Shown here one piece after another: positions 8,890 to 17,410 of a stretch of 64,000 nt of DNA. This DNA is from Nitrincola tibetensis (GTDB lineage: Bacteria > Pseudomonadota > Gammaproteobacteria > Pseudomonadales > Balneatricaceae), in NCBI RefSeq assembly GCF_003284585.1, contig NZ_QKRX01000002.1:392482-456481 (forward strand), in the 5' to 3' direction. The translations under genes and the position numbers were made by a program. Under the pieces are notes generated by a model. The model worked only from the letters and a program-made list of their open reading frames with translations, was not told the origin of the DNA and did no database searches. Numbering within the stretch: position 1 is the stretch's first letter; each line of letters begins with the position of its first letter.

Positions 8890-9279
8890 AGCCTGTCGGA
8901 TTAGACATTTTGAAATCAAAATCTCCAGCATCAACAGCCCGTCATTTATTCTAATATTTATTTACCCTGAAACAAGCAAATAACACGACCTTCAGTAGAA
9001 TGGCCGAATCATAGGCTGGTGCGCCGTTGCCGTCATTTTGATAGCGAGATTCAAACACGCTGAGATCTAAATCATTATCCACGACATGATTCAAATAGTA
9101 TTCGAACGTACTAAGTTGGATCTAATCCGAAAACCGCAGAGGTATCATTTTGGTTTGGTTGTAATCTTAGTGTTTATACCGCGCCATCCCTTGCCACCTC
9201 TGAGGTAACGTTTAGTTAACGGATTCTAGCCTTCATCTGTCACATAAGCCAAGGGCTCTGTGACTAATCCAACAGTCTC
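8890..9279 (-). mobile_element. internally deleted IS1182-type element (copy B), MITE-like
   Basis: About 390 bp bounded by related ends: AGCCTGTCGGATTAG at the low side and, on the minus strand, AGACTGTTGGATTAG at the high side. The minus strand carries a decayed transposase start, MARYKH-stop-DYNQTKMI, closely matching MAKFKHYDYNQMSMV of the element at 62.6 kb. It runs on to NDGNGAPAYDSAILLKVVLF with further stop codons, and most of the transposase is missing. It is flanked by CGTT (minus strand, 8886-8889) and CTTT (9280-9283). It separates the toxin-antitoxin pair from the HEPN gene. Confidence 0.7.
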
Positions 9280-9314
9280 AAAGCCGAAGAGGAGACAACA
9301 GCCCATTGTTATAC
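9280..9314 (-). other. partial attC-like site next to IS copy B
   Basis: Directly after the HEPN gene (minus strand) comes GTATAAC, then a G+C-rich imperfect arm ending at the IS junction CTTT. Together with GCTAACG on the other side of the IS (8883-8889), this could be one attC site split by the insertion. Only half of the palindrome is left, so orientation is uncertain. Confidence 0.35.
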
Positions 9315-9323
9315 GTTTTCTGG

Positions 9324-9809
9324 CTAATCATCTTTATTGGCGTACCCCTCCAGATCGTAAACCACTTGAATAAATAGATCTGCCAGACCAACTCCGAACT
9401 TCTCTTGCACCTCAAGCAGGCTATCCGAATCTGTTAAAGCGCCATGAAGTTGCTCAAATCCATCAGTCATGTCATTAAAGCTAGCCTTACATTTTGATAT
9501 TAGATTCAGCAATTCACCTTTGTTCGGTTCATAACCTAGCTGATGCGCAAACTTGTTTCTCATCTTGTTAATACTGTGAAGGCAGCTGGCCACATCATCG
9601 GGCACCAAGCCCAAGGAGTTTATCAAAGTAATTTTTCTGCCATGAGCCAATGATAGAAAATGCTCTTTGAGTTTGCTGTCGTAATTTAGAATTATCTCTT
9701 CAAGAAGGTGTTCAATCACTAAGTGTCCAATAACAAAGCCTGTCAGCAAATCTGAATCATCAATCCTGTGAAATAAAAACTCTTCATACTTATTGCTGTA
9801 GGCAGACAT
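9324..9809 (-). CDS. HEPN-domain protein in an integron-cassette-like setting
   Basis: A 161-residue, mostly helical protein of no named family that I can assign. The segment 'MRNKFAH' (R-x4-H) is the signature of HEPN ribonuclease-like domains, and the helical pattern before it fits a HEPN four-helix bundle. The start at 9809 is preferred because GGGAG precedes it; the longer frame to 9854 would translate across the attC-like core. No MNT-type nucleotidyltransferase partner gene is beside it, so a toxin role is open. It lies between two attC-like sites. Confidence 0.55.
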   Translation of the reverse strand: MSAYSNKYEEFLFHRIDDSDLLTGFVIGHLVIEHLLEEIILNYDSKLKEHFLSLAHGRKITLINSLGLVPDDVASCLHSINKMRNKFAHQLGYEPNKGELLNLISKCKASFNDMTDGFEQLHGALTDSDSLLEVQEKFGVGLADLFIQVVYDLEGYANKDD

Positions 9810-9833
9810 TGCTACTTGACTCCCGCTTGAAAC

Positions 9834-9891
9834 GCCCAACAAATAAGCGGTCATACGGCGGCGCAGCCGCAGCTATAACCACCTGTTGAAC
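9834..9891 (-). other. attC-like recombination site
   Basis: On the minus strand the site begins with GTTCAAC (9891-9885, matching R'' RYYYAAC) and ends with GTTGGGC (9840-9834, matching R' GTTRRRY). Between them is an imperfect palindrome with a G+C-rich tip (GCTGCGGC / GCCGCC) and unpaired bases, the architecture of a short integron attC of about 58 bp. The HEPN gene starts 25 bp further on, the usual distance for a cassette gene. Confidence 0.6.
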
Positions 9892-10019
9892 GCCGCTCAG
9901 CACTTAATCTAGAGAATTTGCTTTTTGTGATCGGTGGGGGTTCCGTGGCGTTAGCACCTTTCACTCGAACCAGCACTGTCGTGTAACTCAATCCCTTAAA
10001 GCTTATTTACTTTATGGTT

Positions 10020-10247
10020 TTAATGAACTTTATAGCCACATTTCTGCTGTTTAGCAACACACTCACCTAAACAGGTCACAGGCTCATGACCACATAATTG
10101 ACAGTGCGCAGGGTATGAACTAACGACTTGAACTGCCTGATCACTCTCAACCTTTACCTCCTGTCCTAGCTGCCGTCGAATCAGTAACAAACATCGTCGC
10201 TTAATTGCTTTCGATAAGAATCCATAGTGTCGACGTAGTGCCCCAAG
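10020..10247 (-). pseudogene. C-terminal fragment of an IS91-family transposase
   Basis: A 75-codon open frame without a start begins LRRHYGFLSKAIKRR and later has CQLCGHEPVTCLGEC before the stop. A (V/I)RHYG(F/L) segment near the C-terminus is characteristic of IS91/ISCR Y2 transposases. The frame is closed upstream by a TGA at 10248-10250, so only the end of the gene survives. Assignment rests on that short motif. Confidence 0.45.
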
Positions 10248-10346
10248 TCAACTCGCAAGGAGCTACTCAACTTGGCAGTGGTTAACAACCAGGCTAAGTA
10301 AGCCTCAGTAGGCGACCGAAGGAAGTACCGCTGGCACTACTGGATG

Positions 10347-10392
10347 AAACCTTGATAAAACCGTCATAACGCCATCTGAACGTCATATTCAT
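10347..10392 (+). repeat. 46-bp direct repeat, right copy (islet boundary)
   Basis: Matches 7764-7809 at 44 of 46 positions in direct orientation. It ends about 55 bp before the fabI-like gene, so the promoter region of that gene abuts the repeat. Confidence 0.75.
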
Positions 10393-10448
10393 CAGATAAT
10401 GTATACATATTGACGAATTTTTATATGACCCTACTTTTAGGAATAAAT

Positions 10449-11237
10449 ATGAACAGCTATGTAACGCCTCCCTTTCTTTCACTAGCAGGCAAAAAAGGAC
10501 TGATTACGGGCATTGCGAATGATAAGTCCATCGCCTATGCCGTTGCCAAGGCGATTGTCGAATTAGGTGGTGAAATTATTATCACGTATCAAAATGAAAA
10601 AACAGCGCAGTACACTAGACCCCTTGCTGCAGCATTGGGTGCCACTGACTTTCTAAAACTGGATGTGACCGAGCCGGAGAGTTTAGAAACAGTAGTGGCT
10701 AAATGTCGTGACACTTTTGGCGAGATTGATTTTGCCATACATTCCATGGCCTTTTGCAAAGCCGATGATTTACACGGTCGGGTGATTGATTCCTCCGAGG
10801 ATGGCTTTAACTTAGCCATGAACATTTCGTGTCACAGTTTTCTGCGAATGGGCAAAGCCCTTGAGCCACTGATGGCACACGGCGGCGCATTGATTACGAT
10901 GTCCTATTTAGGAGCAGAGCGAGTGGTACATGATTATGGCGTGATGGGAATTGTGAAGGCGGCGCTCGAATCTTCAGTGCGTTATATGGCATACGATCTT
11001 GGGCCTAAGGGAATTCGTGTTTTCGCGGTTTCACCGGGCCCGATAATGACTCGAGCTGCTTCCGGTATCAGCAACTTTAGTCATCTACTTGAGGCAGACG
11101 CGCACAAAGCACCACTGGGTCGGACGGTGACGATTGATGAAGTCGGTGCCTTAACGGCTTTTCTCTGCGCCAAAGGCTCATCTGGGATGACAGGCCAAAC
11201 GATTTATGTGGATGCAGGCGCGCATATTATCGCGTAA
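10449..11237 (+). CDS. fabI: FabI-like NADH-dependent enoyl-ACP reductase
   Basis: A 262-residue SDR-fold protein of the FabI group, which reduces trans-2-enoyl-ACP in the last step of fatty-acid elongation. FabI markers are GIANDKSIAYAVAKA (cofactor loop), HSMAF, and the tyrosine and lysine of 'HDYGVMGIVKAALESSVRYM', followed by SPGPIMTRAASGI. The ATG at 10449 is chosen for its AGGAA site; upstream TTG (10410) and ATG (10425) are alternatives. Several residues near the active-site loop differ from housekeeping FabI, so it may be a paralogue, for example with altered inhibitor sensitivity or a different acyl substrate. It stands alone at the edge of the islet. Confidence 0.82.
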   Translation: MNSYVTPPFLSLAGKKGLITGIANDKSIAYAVAKAIVELGGEIIITYQNEKTAQYTRPLAAALGATDFLKLDVTEPESLETVVAKCRDTFGEIDFAIHSMAFCKADDLHGRVIDSSEDGFNLAMNISCHSFLRMGKALEPLMAHGGALITMSYLGAERVVHDYGVMGIVKAALESSVRYMAYDLGPKGIRVFAVSPGPIMTRAASGISNFSHLLEADAHKAPLGRTVTIDEVGALTAFLCAKGSSGMTGQTIYVDAGAHIIA

Positions 11238-11287
11238 GGTATTCAATCTAGCCCACTTGAAGTCTAGGTGGGCCAACATCACAACGT

Positions 11288-11665
11288 TCAACGACCATCG
11301 CCACACTCTTTGCAACGCCCGTATAAAATAATTTCGTGATCTTCCACCCTAAACCCTGAGGGTGCCATCATCTGTAAATTACCGGGACATGCATCAACAT
11401 CAAACACACGCTCACATTGTCTACACTGAAAATAATGATGATGTGTGTGCACTTCAAGCTCGTAGCGTGGATTCTGGCCAGGCAGCACTACACTCTTAAT
11501 CCGGCCTTCACTCTGAAGGGCTTTGAGATTTCGGTATACCGTTGCAAGTGACAGACTTGGCACATGACTCGTTGCTAAGTCCAAGACTTCCTGAGCGAGC
11601 AACGGACGCCCGGCTGTCGCAATCACGTCAAGGATGGCTTCATGTTGACGGGTTCTTCGTTCCAT
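11288..11665 (-). CDS. Fur-family metal-responsive repressor, probable Zur
   Basis: A 125-residue Fur-superfamily protein: winged helix with SLATVYRNLKALQSEG (about 38-53), then HTHHHYFQCRQC and the second CxxC in GRCKECG, which form the structural zinc site and metal-binding histidines. It is transcribed away from folE2, and a near-perfect palindrome lies between them. Because folE2 and a paralogous dihydroorotase are classic zinc-starvation genes under Zur, I infer a Zur role; Fur or PerR function cannot be excluded from sequence alone. Confidence 0.85.
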   Translation of the reverse strand: MERRTRQHEAILDVIATAGRPLLAQEVLDLATSHVPSLSLATVYRNLKALQSEGRIKSVVLPGQNPRYELEVHTHHHYFQCRQCERVFDVDACPGNLQMMAPSGFRVEDHEIILYGRCKECGDGR

Positions 11666-11752
11666 AGATTTTCACTCATTTGTTATCAAAGGTACCTACC
11701 AAGATACCAAGCAATGACATAAGAGCCGGATATTGACAGCTATACTTAACTC

Positions 11753-11786
11753 TTGTCAATTCACTAATGATAATGCATTATTATTA
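11753..11786. promoter_or_regulatory. Fur/Zur-type operator overlapping the folE2 promoter
   Basis: Bases 11765-11786 read TAAT-n-ATAATGCATTAT-n-ATTA, a 22-bp palindrome broken only at the two n positions. It lies between the divergent Fur-family and folE2 genes. TTGTCA (11753-11758), a 17-bp spacer and CATTAT (11776-11781) form a plausible promoter for folE2 that the palindrome covers. Repression of both genes by the adjacent regulator is inferred. Confidence 0.6.
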
Positions 11787-11857
11787 GCAATAATGCAGAC
11801 ATTTTAAGACACATGCTAACTTTGCACTCAGTTAAGTGCCCAAACCGGATACTATAG

Positions 11858-12754
11858 ATGAACGCTCTACTTCCTGATGTTTCATTAACCGATACAGCAC
11901 CCGCGTTACGCCCTTTACAGTGGGTAGGCATGCAAAATATTGATATCCCTGTCACTTTAGAGGAAATCGGTTATCGGCGAGAGCTTCATGCACGTGCCGA
12001 CGTACAGGTTAACTTACCTGCGCCCCATATAAAGGGCATTCACATGTCCAGACTCTATCAACTGCTGGACAAGCTCAGTCATGGGGTGGCGCTGTCACCC
12101 GCTAACCTACGAGAATTGCTAGAAGCAATGATCGCTAGCCATCACGATTGCCACACCCAGAGCGCTAGATTGCGGCTGAACGTTGATCTCCTAGTACGCC
12201 GACCCGCGCTGGTCACACAAGGCCTATCCGGATGGAAGTCTTACCCCCTTCGCCTAGATGCTGAGTTGATCGACGGTACCTTCCACTGTCAGCTTAGAGT
12301 AACGGTTAACTACTCATCGACCTGCCCTTGCTCTGCAGCATTATCACGCCAACTTATAGCACAAACATTCCTTCAGGAATTTGGCAGCACCGCTCAGGTG
12401 GAGTCATCAGCAGTTACATCTTGGCTTCAGCAGTTTGCCAGTCTTGCTACGCCTCACAGTCAACGCAGTGAAGCAGAAGTAAAGGTTAGTTTACCCCCTG
12501 ATGCTGAGATGCTGGGCGCTTTAAAACTCATAGAACGCATCGAACACGCCGTTGGCACCCCTTTACAAACAGCCGTCAAGAGAGCCGATGAACAAGAGTT
12601 TGCTGCGCTCAATGGTCAAAATCTGATGTTCGTGGAAGACGCCGCACGCCGCATAGAATCGGCCCTTTTCGATTACACAAAACCCCAGGTTCATGTACGC
12701 CATTTAGAAAGCCTTCACCCTCATGATGCCGTGGCCTGGACGATGCCAGCTTGA
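11858..12754 (+). CDS. folE2: GTP cyclohydrolase FolE2 (type IB)
   Basis: A 298-residue COG1469 enzyme that converts GTP to dihydroneopterin triphosphate for folate synthesis without needing zinc at its active site. The diagnostic active-site segment [14 protein letters not shown] (about residues 151-164) and the C-terminal [13 protein letters not shown] are present. FolE2 commonly replaces FolE1 under zinc limitation and is Zur-controlled in many bacteria. The location behind a Fur-type palindrome and divergent from a Fur-family gene matches that. The dihydroorotase gene follows 43 bp downstream on the same strand. Confidence 0.93.
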   Translation: MNALLPDVSLTDTAPALRPLQWVGMQNIDIPVTLEEIGYRRELHARADVQVNLPAPHIKGIHMSRLYQLLDKLSHGVALSPANLRELLEAMIASHHDCHTQSARLRLNVDLLVRRPALVTQGLSGWKSYPLRLDAELIDGTFHCQLRVTVNYSSTCPCSAALSRQLIAQTFLQEFGSTAQVESSAVTSWLQQFASLATPHSQRSEAEVKVSLPPDAEMLGALKLIERIEHAVGTPLQTAVKRADEQEFAALNGQNLMFVEDAARRIESALFDYTKPQVHVRHLESLHPHDAVAWTMPA

Positions 12755-12797
12755 AGGTAACCCCTTATCACTCAATCAACCGGAGGTTGAGCACCGT

Positions 12798-14186
12798 ATG
12801 CCACCCAAATTAACGCTCGATAAACGACTAACGCAACAACACGCCGACCTGCTGATCAAAAGCGGCATCGCCATAACCCCCAGTGGGGCTGAACAACTTG
12901 ATATTGCCTGTATCGAAGGCACCATCGTGGCACTCGGTGCGCTGACCGGAACCTGGACAGCGGATACTGAACTTGATGCGCGAGGGTTACATATACTTCC
13001 CGGCGTTATCGATAGCCAAGTGCATTTTCGTGAGCCAGGTCTGACCCACAAAGAAGATCTGGAAACAGGTACACGTGGCGCTGTATTGGGTGGAGTCACA
13101 GGTATTTTCGAAATGCCGAATACGAACCCACTCACGCTTTGGCCAGATGACTTACACGCAAAGCTCGATGCTGCAAAAGGGCGTGCTTGGTGCAATTATG
13201 CTTTTTATATGGGCGGCTCAGCGGTGAATGCGGATCAGCTTCATACCTTAGAAAAAATGCATGGCTGCGCAGGAATCAAAGTGTTTATGGGGAGTTCATT
13301 TGGTGATTTGCTGACCGATGATGACACAGTGTTACGACGTATTTTAGCAAATGGCCATCGACGCATGGCCGTCCATGCAGAGGATGAAGCGCGTTTGCGT
13401 GAGCGAAAAGCAATCGTTGAAGCCAGTCGGGACGTTCGTCAACATGCGATCTGGCGCGATGTTGAAAGTGCACTTAAAGCAACTCAGCGGATTGTTAATT
13501 TAGCCATTGAAGCGGAACGTCGATTGCACCTGCTGCATGTTTCAACAGCAGACGAAATGGTGTTCTTAGTGAGGCACAAGCGCTATGTCAGTGTCGAGGT
13601 GACACCCCACCATCTCACCCTATGTGCACCCGAATGCTATGAGCAACTGGGCAGTTTGGCACAGATGAATCCTCCTGTGCGTGAGAAGCGCCATCAAGAC
13701 GCTTTATGGGAAGCCGTTCGAAACGGACTTGTCGATGTCATTTGCAGCGACCATGCACCTCATACCCTAGAAGAAAAGGCTCAACCCTACCCGAACTCTC
13801 CCAGCGGAATGACGGGCGTACAAACCCTGCTCCCCACTATGCTGAATCATGTGAATTCCGGTCGCCTGACGCTGCAACGCTTAGTGGATTTGACCAGCGC
13901 AGGCCCCGCACGCATTTTTGGTATTGCCGGAAAAGGACGCATCGCCTTGGGCTATGATGCCGATCTAACCCTAGTCGACCTATCGGCTAAGCGCAGAATT
14001 GAAAATAACTGGATTGCCAGTCGTAGCGGATGGACACCTTATGATGGCATGGAAGTCACTGGCTGGCCGATTCACACGGTCATCCATGGGCAAGGCGTGA
14101 TGATCGATGAAGCGTTGGTGGGGAAACCCATCGGGCAACCCATACAGTTTCTAGAGATTCCCTCGAAAGCCTTATCTGACGTTTGA
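12798..14186 (+). CDS. dihydroorotase-like amidohydrolase (zinc-starvation paralogue type)
   Basis: A 462-residue class I dihydroorotase-like protein (pyrimidine synthesis, carbamoyl-aspartate to dihydroorotate). The ATG at 12798 has GGAGG upstream. Amidohydrolase markers: the carboxylysine segment KVFMGSS, HAEDE, HVSTADE, and SDHAPHT. The first metal motif, normally DxHxHFRxPG, reads DSQVHFREPG, so the first histidine is Gln. I recall the same substitution in a recognised proteobacterial subgroup. It is likely co-transcribed with folE2, as expected for Zur-regulated pyrC paralogues. Its enzymatic activity is not proven by sequence. Confidence 0.85.
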   Translation: MPPKLTLDKRLTQQHADLLIKSGIAITPSGAEQLDIACIEGTIVALGALTGTWTADTELDARGLHILPGVIDSQVHFREPGLTHKEDLETGTRGAVLGGVTGIFEMPNTNPLTLWPDDLHAKLDAAKGRAWCNYAFYMGGSAVNADQLHTLEKMHGCAGIKVFMGSSFGDLLTDDDTVLRRILANGHRRMAVHAEDEARLRERKAIVEASRDVRQHAIWRDVESALKATQRIVNLAIEAERRLHLLHVSTADEMVFLVRHKRYVSVEVTPHHLTLCAPECYEQLGSLAQMNPPVREKRHQDALWEAVRNGLVDVICSDHAPHTLEEKAQPYPNSPSGMTGVQTLLPTMLNHVNSGRLTLQRLVDLTSAGPARIFGIAGKGRIALGYDADLTLVDLSAKRRIENNWIASRSGWTPYDGMEVTGWPIHTVIHGQGVMIDEALVGKPIGQPIQFLEIPSKALSDV

Positions 14187-14198
14187 GACACACATCCA

Positions 14199-14230
14199 CC
14201 TTACCCAGATCAACGCTTATCTGGGTAAGG
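14199..14230. terminator. bidirectional terminator hairpin
   Basis: CCTTACCCAGAT (14199-14210) and ATCTGGGTAAGG (14219-14230) form a perfect 12-bp stem with an 8-base loop, placed between the convergent dihydroorotase and TonB-receptor genes. Confidence 0.75.
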
Positions 14231-14244
14231 TTATGAGTGAATAA

Positions 14245-16509
14245 TTAGAATGTTAGCTTCACACCGACATACGCTGAACGCCCCATCCCTGGAACGGCTA
14301 TGCCCCACGGAATACCATTGATTGCCATTGTTCGACCTTGTCCCATGTATGCCCCACCTGTAGGTAGGCTGTAATTGCGGTCAAACAGGTTTTCTACACC
14401 AAAATCCAAACGCACTTGCTTCCAACTGTGACTTGCACGCACATTGACCAAATGATAACCGGAGGTCTCTATCTCGTTACGAACCCCTGATACCTTCCGC
14501 TTATCATCTACCAGAATTAACTCCATGGCATTATCCCAGTTATTCTTTTGATGGGTTAGGGTGAAGCGAGCATTTAAGGGCATGATATTGTAGAGCCGAT
14601 CACCACTGTCTCGATTCTTACCATCCGTGTAATTGATCACTGTATTAAGCCCCCATTGTCCCCAATCATTAGACATCAAAGGCAAACCCATGGCTAAATC
14701 AACACCGTATAAACGAGCCGACTGATTGGTAAACTGCAAGACATTAAATTGATTTGCTCCCCAACTAGGCCTTTTGATGGCGTCGATATAATCATCCACA
14801 TGGGTATAAAAAGGCGTTGCGCTGATATTCCAACGACGGTCACGAGCATGCCAATCAAAGGTCGCAGATGCGGTATACGCCGTTTCGGGCTTAAGATTCA
14901 CATCACCTATGTAGCCGTTGCCGTCCCCAACAAAATTGTTCATTGTCGCCGCCATCGGCCAACTTGACCAAGTATAGCGTTCGTACAAATTGGGTGAGCG
15001 TACTTTTCGTGCAAGCCCTAACTCAATGTCTAGGCTGTCACTGTGACGATAACGTGCCAACAGTGCTAAATCGATATTATGATCGGTTTGTTTACGATGC
15101 TGTGCGTTGAAAGCGGTCGATTCTGCTAGCTGATTGCCGGGCATATTCGCTGCTGCATATCCCTGCACGGCGTCAGCATTCATACGAACATGCTCATACC
15201 GAATCCCTGACAGGCTGCTCCAACGCTCACTGTGCTGTTGCTCTACTTCAGCAAACACAGCTGTGCGATCACGCTGTCCATTATTGATGTTTAGAAAGGT
15301 ATTCGGTCCCATACCACCGCCCGAAGCGGTCCAATAATCATCCAAACGGTAACGTTGCAGATCAGAGCCAACTCGTAACAAGCGAGAGTTTGTCAGCTCA
15401 ATATCGCCTTTTAAACTAACGCCTGTATTGTCACTTTCCGAATACATGGGCATTCCTGCTGCACAGGTCCCCGCCGGATCTCCATGAAAACGTATTGGAT
15501 CACAGGGGTTTCCTGGCCCAGAGAGGGTTCCATACCAAAAACGCTTATCCGCACCAAAATCCATAAAATGGTCAACCCTTTCATGGTATACGCGCGCTTC
15601 CATTAACCCCCAATCAAAATCACGTTTCCACCCAACATTTACCAGCTTTTGAGTGTTTTTCAGTAAATCCATACGCTGATTCGGAAAGAGTTGTTCTGGC
15701 ATCTCCTGATAACTGAAGCGAGTGTCAAAAAGGTTATCACCGGCTTGTATTGCGATACCGAGTGCATGATTCTGAGTATCATAGGCTGTCGAACCGACCT
15801 CATCTAAGCGCAGGGTGTGGCCTGGACGATCCGTGCCAGTGAAGTCTTTAAATGTGCCTCCCGCTTTGTAGTTGTCTGCTTGACTCCACGCTCCATCGTA
15901 TTGAATGTTGATTTGTTCAGTTGCATAACTGGCTTTAAGATTTCCGCCTAATGCATTGTTATTGCTTCGATAAAAGGCACCAACCTCTCCTTTAACCCTA
16001 GACTCCTCTCCAGAGGATGCAAATTCAGGTACGGCACGTTCAGCGATAATCGTACCACCAATACTATCGCCTCCTACACTGACGGGAGTGATCCCAGCGT
16101 AGACTTTTAACAGGCTAATATTGCTTGGCTCAACATACGAAAGTGGTGGATTCATGTGATTCGGACATGCAGCAATCAAATCCATTCCATCCACTTTGAC
16201 TCGTAATCGATCATCGGCCAAACCACGAATAGAAGGTAAACTCGATACACCACCCGCCCCGTATAGGCTCACACCCGGAATATCCCTAAGTAAACTGGCG
16301 GTGTCATTGGTAATTGATCGTAGCATTTCGATGTTGGCTGGACTTTGCCTGATAGCGGCATCCATGTTTAGCGGTAAAGGTTTAGTAACCTCCAATCGGG
16401 TATCCGCATGCACTGGATTAGCACCTCCTGTCTGACTGAATAGAATACAGGCAATCGCGCAGGATAAGGATGTCGGTTTAAAAATCAGCTCTTTTATGTT
16501 CACACGCAT
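14245..16509 (-). CDS. TonB-dependent outer-membrane receptor, OprC/NosA-like
   Basis: A 754-residue receptor (start at the second in-frame start, 16509, which gives a normal signal peptide; a TTG 33 bp upstream is the alternative). The plug domain carries PSIRGLADDRLRVKVDGM and then ACPNHMNPPLSY. This CxxxM motif (Cys115, Met119) plus HFM (His314, Met316) matches the methionine/cysteine copper site described for OprC. The C-terminus ends in an aromatic beta-strand as required for outer-membrane insertion. Copper is the best-supported cargo, but the gene converges on a zinc-starvation operon, so another metal or metallophore is possible. Confidence 0.88.
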   Translation of the reverse strand: MRVNIKELIFKPTSLSCAIACILFSQTGGANPVHADTRLEVTKPLPLNMDAAIRQSPANIEMLRSITNDTASLLRDIPGVSLYGAGGVSSLPSIRGLADDRLRVKVDGMDLIAACPNHMNPPLSYVEPSNISLLKVYAGITPVSVGGDSIGGTIIAERAVPEFASSGEESRVKGEVGAFYRSNNNALGGNLKASYATEQINIQYDGAWSQADNYKAGGTFKDFTGTDRPGHTLRLDEVGSTAYDTQNHALGIAIQAGDNLFDTRFSYQEMPEQLFPNQRMDLLKNTQKLVNVGWKRDFDWGLMEARVYHERVDHFMDFGADKRFWYGTLSGPGNPCDPIRFHGDPAGTCAAGMPMYSESDNTGVSLKGDIELTNSRLLRVGSDLQRYRLDDYWTASGGGMGPNTFLNINNGQRDRTAVFAEVEQQHSERWSSLSGIRYEHVRMNADAVQGYAAANMPGNQLAESTAFNAQHRKQTDHNIDLALLARYRHSDSLDIELGLARKVRSPNLYERYTWSSWPMAATMNNFVGDGNGYIGDVNLKPETAYTASATFDWHARDRRWNISATPFYTHVDDYIDAIKRPSWGANQFNVLQFTNQSARLYGVDLAMGLPLMSNDWGQWGLNTVINYTDGKNRDSGDRLYNIMPLNARFTLTHQKNNWDNAMELILVDDKRKVSGVRNEIETSGYHLVNVRASHSWKQVRLDFGVENLFDRNYSLPTGGAYMGQGRTMAINGIPWGIAVPGMGRSAYVGVKLTF

Positions 16510-16714
16510 GTTATTTCCCAAAGAGTGGTATATCCACTTCAACGCCTTTTCTAATCCTAAATGTCCAGAAGACCCTCATGATTAGAAAAAACTACATTAG
16601 ATATTAAATACCGATAAATTTTATGGGAAAAGCAGGAACATTACGTGTGACATGATGTCGCATCAGGCAGGTGACTCTGATCGCGGTATTCCCAGAGCTG
16701 AGCCTGAGCAGTGG

Positions 16715-17221
16715 TTAGTCACCGTATTTCATAAAGACGGCCTCTTCACCGTAACTTGCTAGCTTGCGCTTTAATGTATCGCTCGGGGTCGCTGGACAAA
16801 ATCCATAACGCTGCCAATAGGCTTGAGAGCCTTGAACCGCTGTAAGCGTTGCCCGCGAGAATCCAAATGCTTCCGACGTGGTTAAAAACTGCCGCACCAG
16901 CAATTGCCCTGCTCCGGTTTTACGCGCATATGGGCTGACGGCCAAATCGTGTAAATAAACACAATCAGGTTCTTTACAGGCTTGATCATTGACTCGATTT
17001 AACTCAGGTGGGGCTGATGATGTCCAGGGTAAGGCCAATAGATAGCCAACAACCTTCTCTCCCTCACATGCAACAAAGCAAGTCTCTGGAGAGACCGCTA
17101 ACTTTGAAGCCAAAGACTCGATAGATTCAAGAACCACTTCGGTATAACACATCGCTTGAATCTCAACGACCGACGCCAAGTCCTGCAACACCATACGTCT
17201 AACACTAGGCAAACCTGCCAT
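16715..17221 (-). CDS. GNAT-family N-acetyltransferase
   Basis: A 168-residue GNAT protein. The acetyl-CoA region is YLHDLAVSPYARKTGAGQLL (about residues 88-107), followed by the usual 'AYWQRYGF' near the C-terminus. The substrate is unknown. It is a single gene, separated by about 200 bp from the TonB receptor and 165 bp from the next gene on the other strand. Confidence 0.85.
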   Translation of the reverse strand: MAGLPSVRRMVLQDLASVVEIQAMCYTEVVLESIESLASKLAVSPETCFVACEGEKVVGYLLALPWTSSAPPELNRVNDQACKEPDCVYLHDLAVSPYARKTGAGQLLVRQFLTTSEAFGFSRATLTAVQGSQAYWQRYGFCPATPSDTLKRKLASYGEEAVFMKYGD

Positions 17222-17410
17222 TTACAACTCCAACAAGTAGATCCGTTAATTAAAAAAGAGCACTTAAGCGTAATGATCTATAGAATTCAACTCAAGTTTT
17301 GGTTAATTTAGCGCAGATTAATTGATGTCACTACGTTAAGGGTGAATCGGCACCTTATCCAACCCTTAAAGTAGTGACAAGAGCCCATGACTGAGATTCA
17401 AGGAGTGAAC

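Noticed and set aside
8886..9300. At first sight a repeated regulatory or attachment sequence, because 9145-9279 matches 61855-61990.
   Set aside because: Translation on the minus strand shows a decayed IS1182-type transposase start, so it is an IS end rather than an independent repeat.
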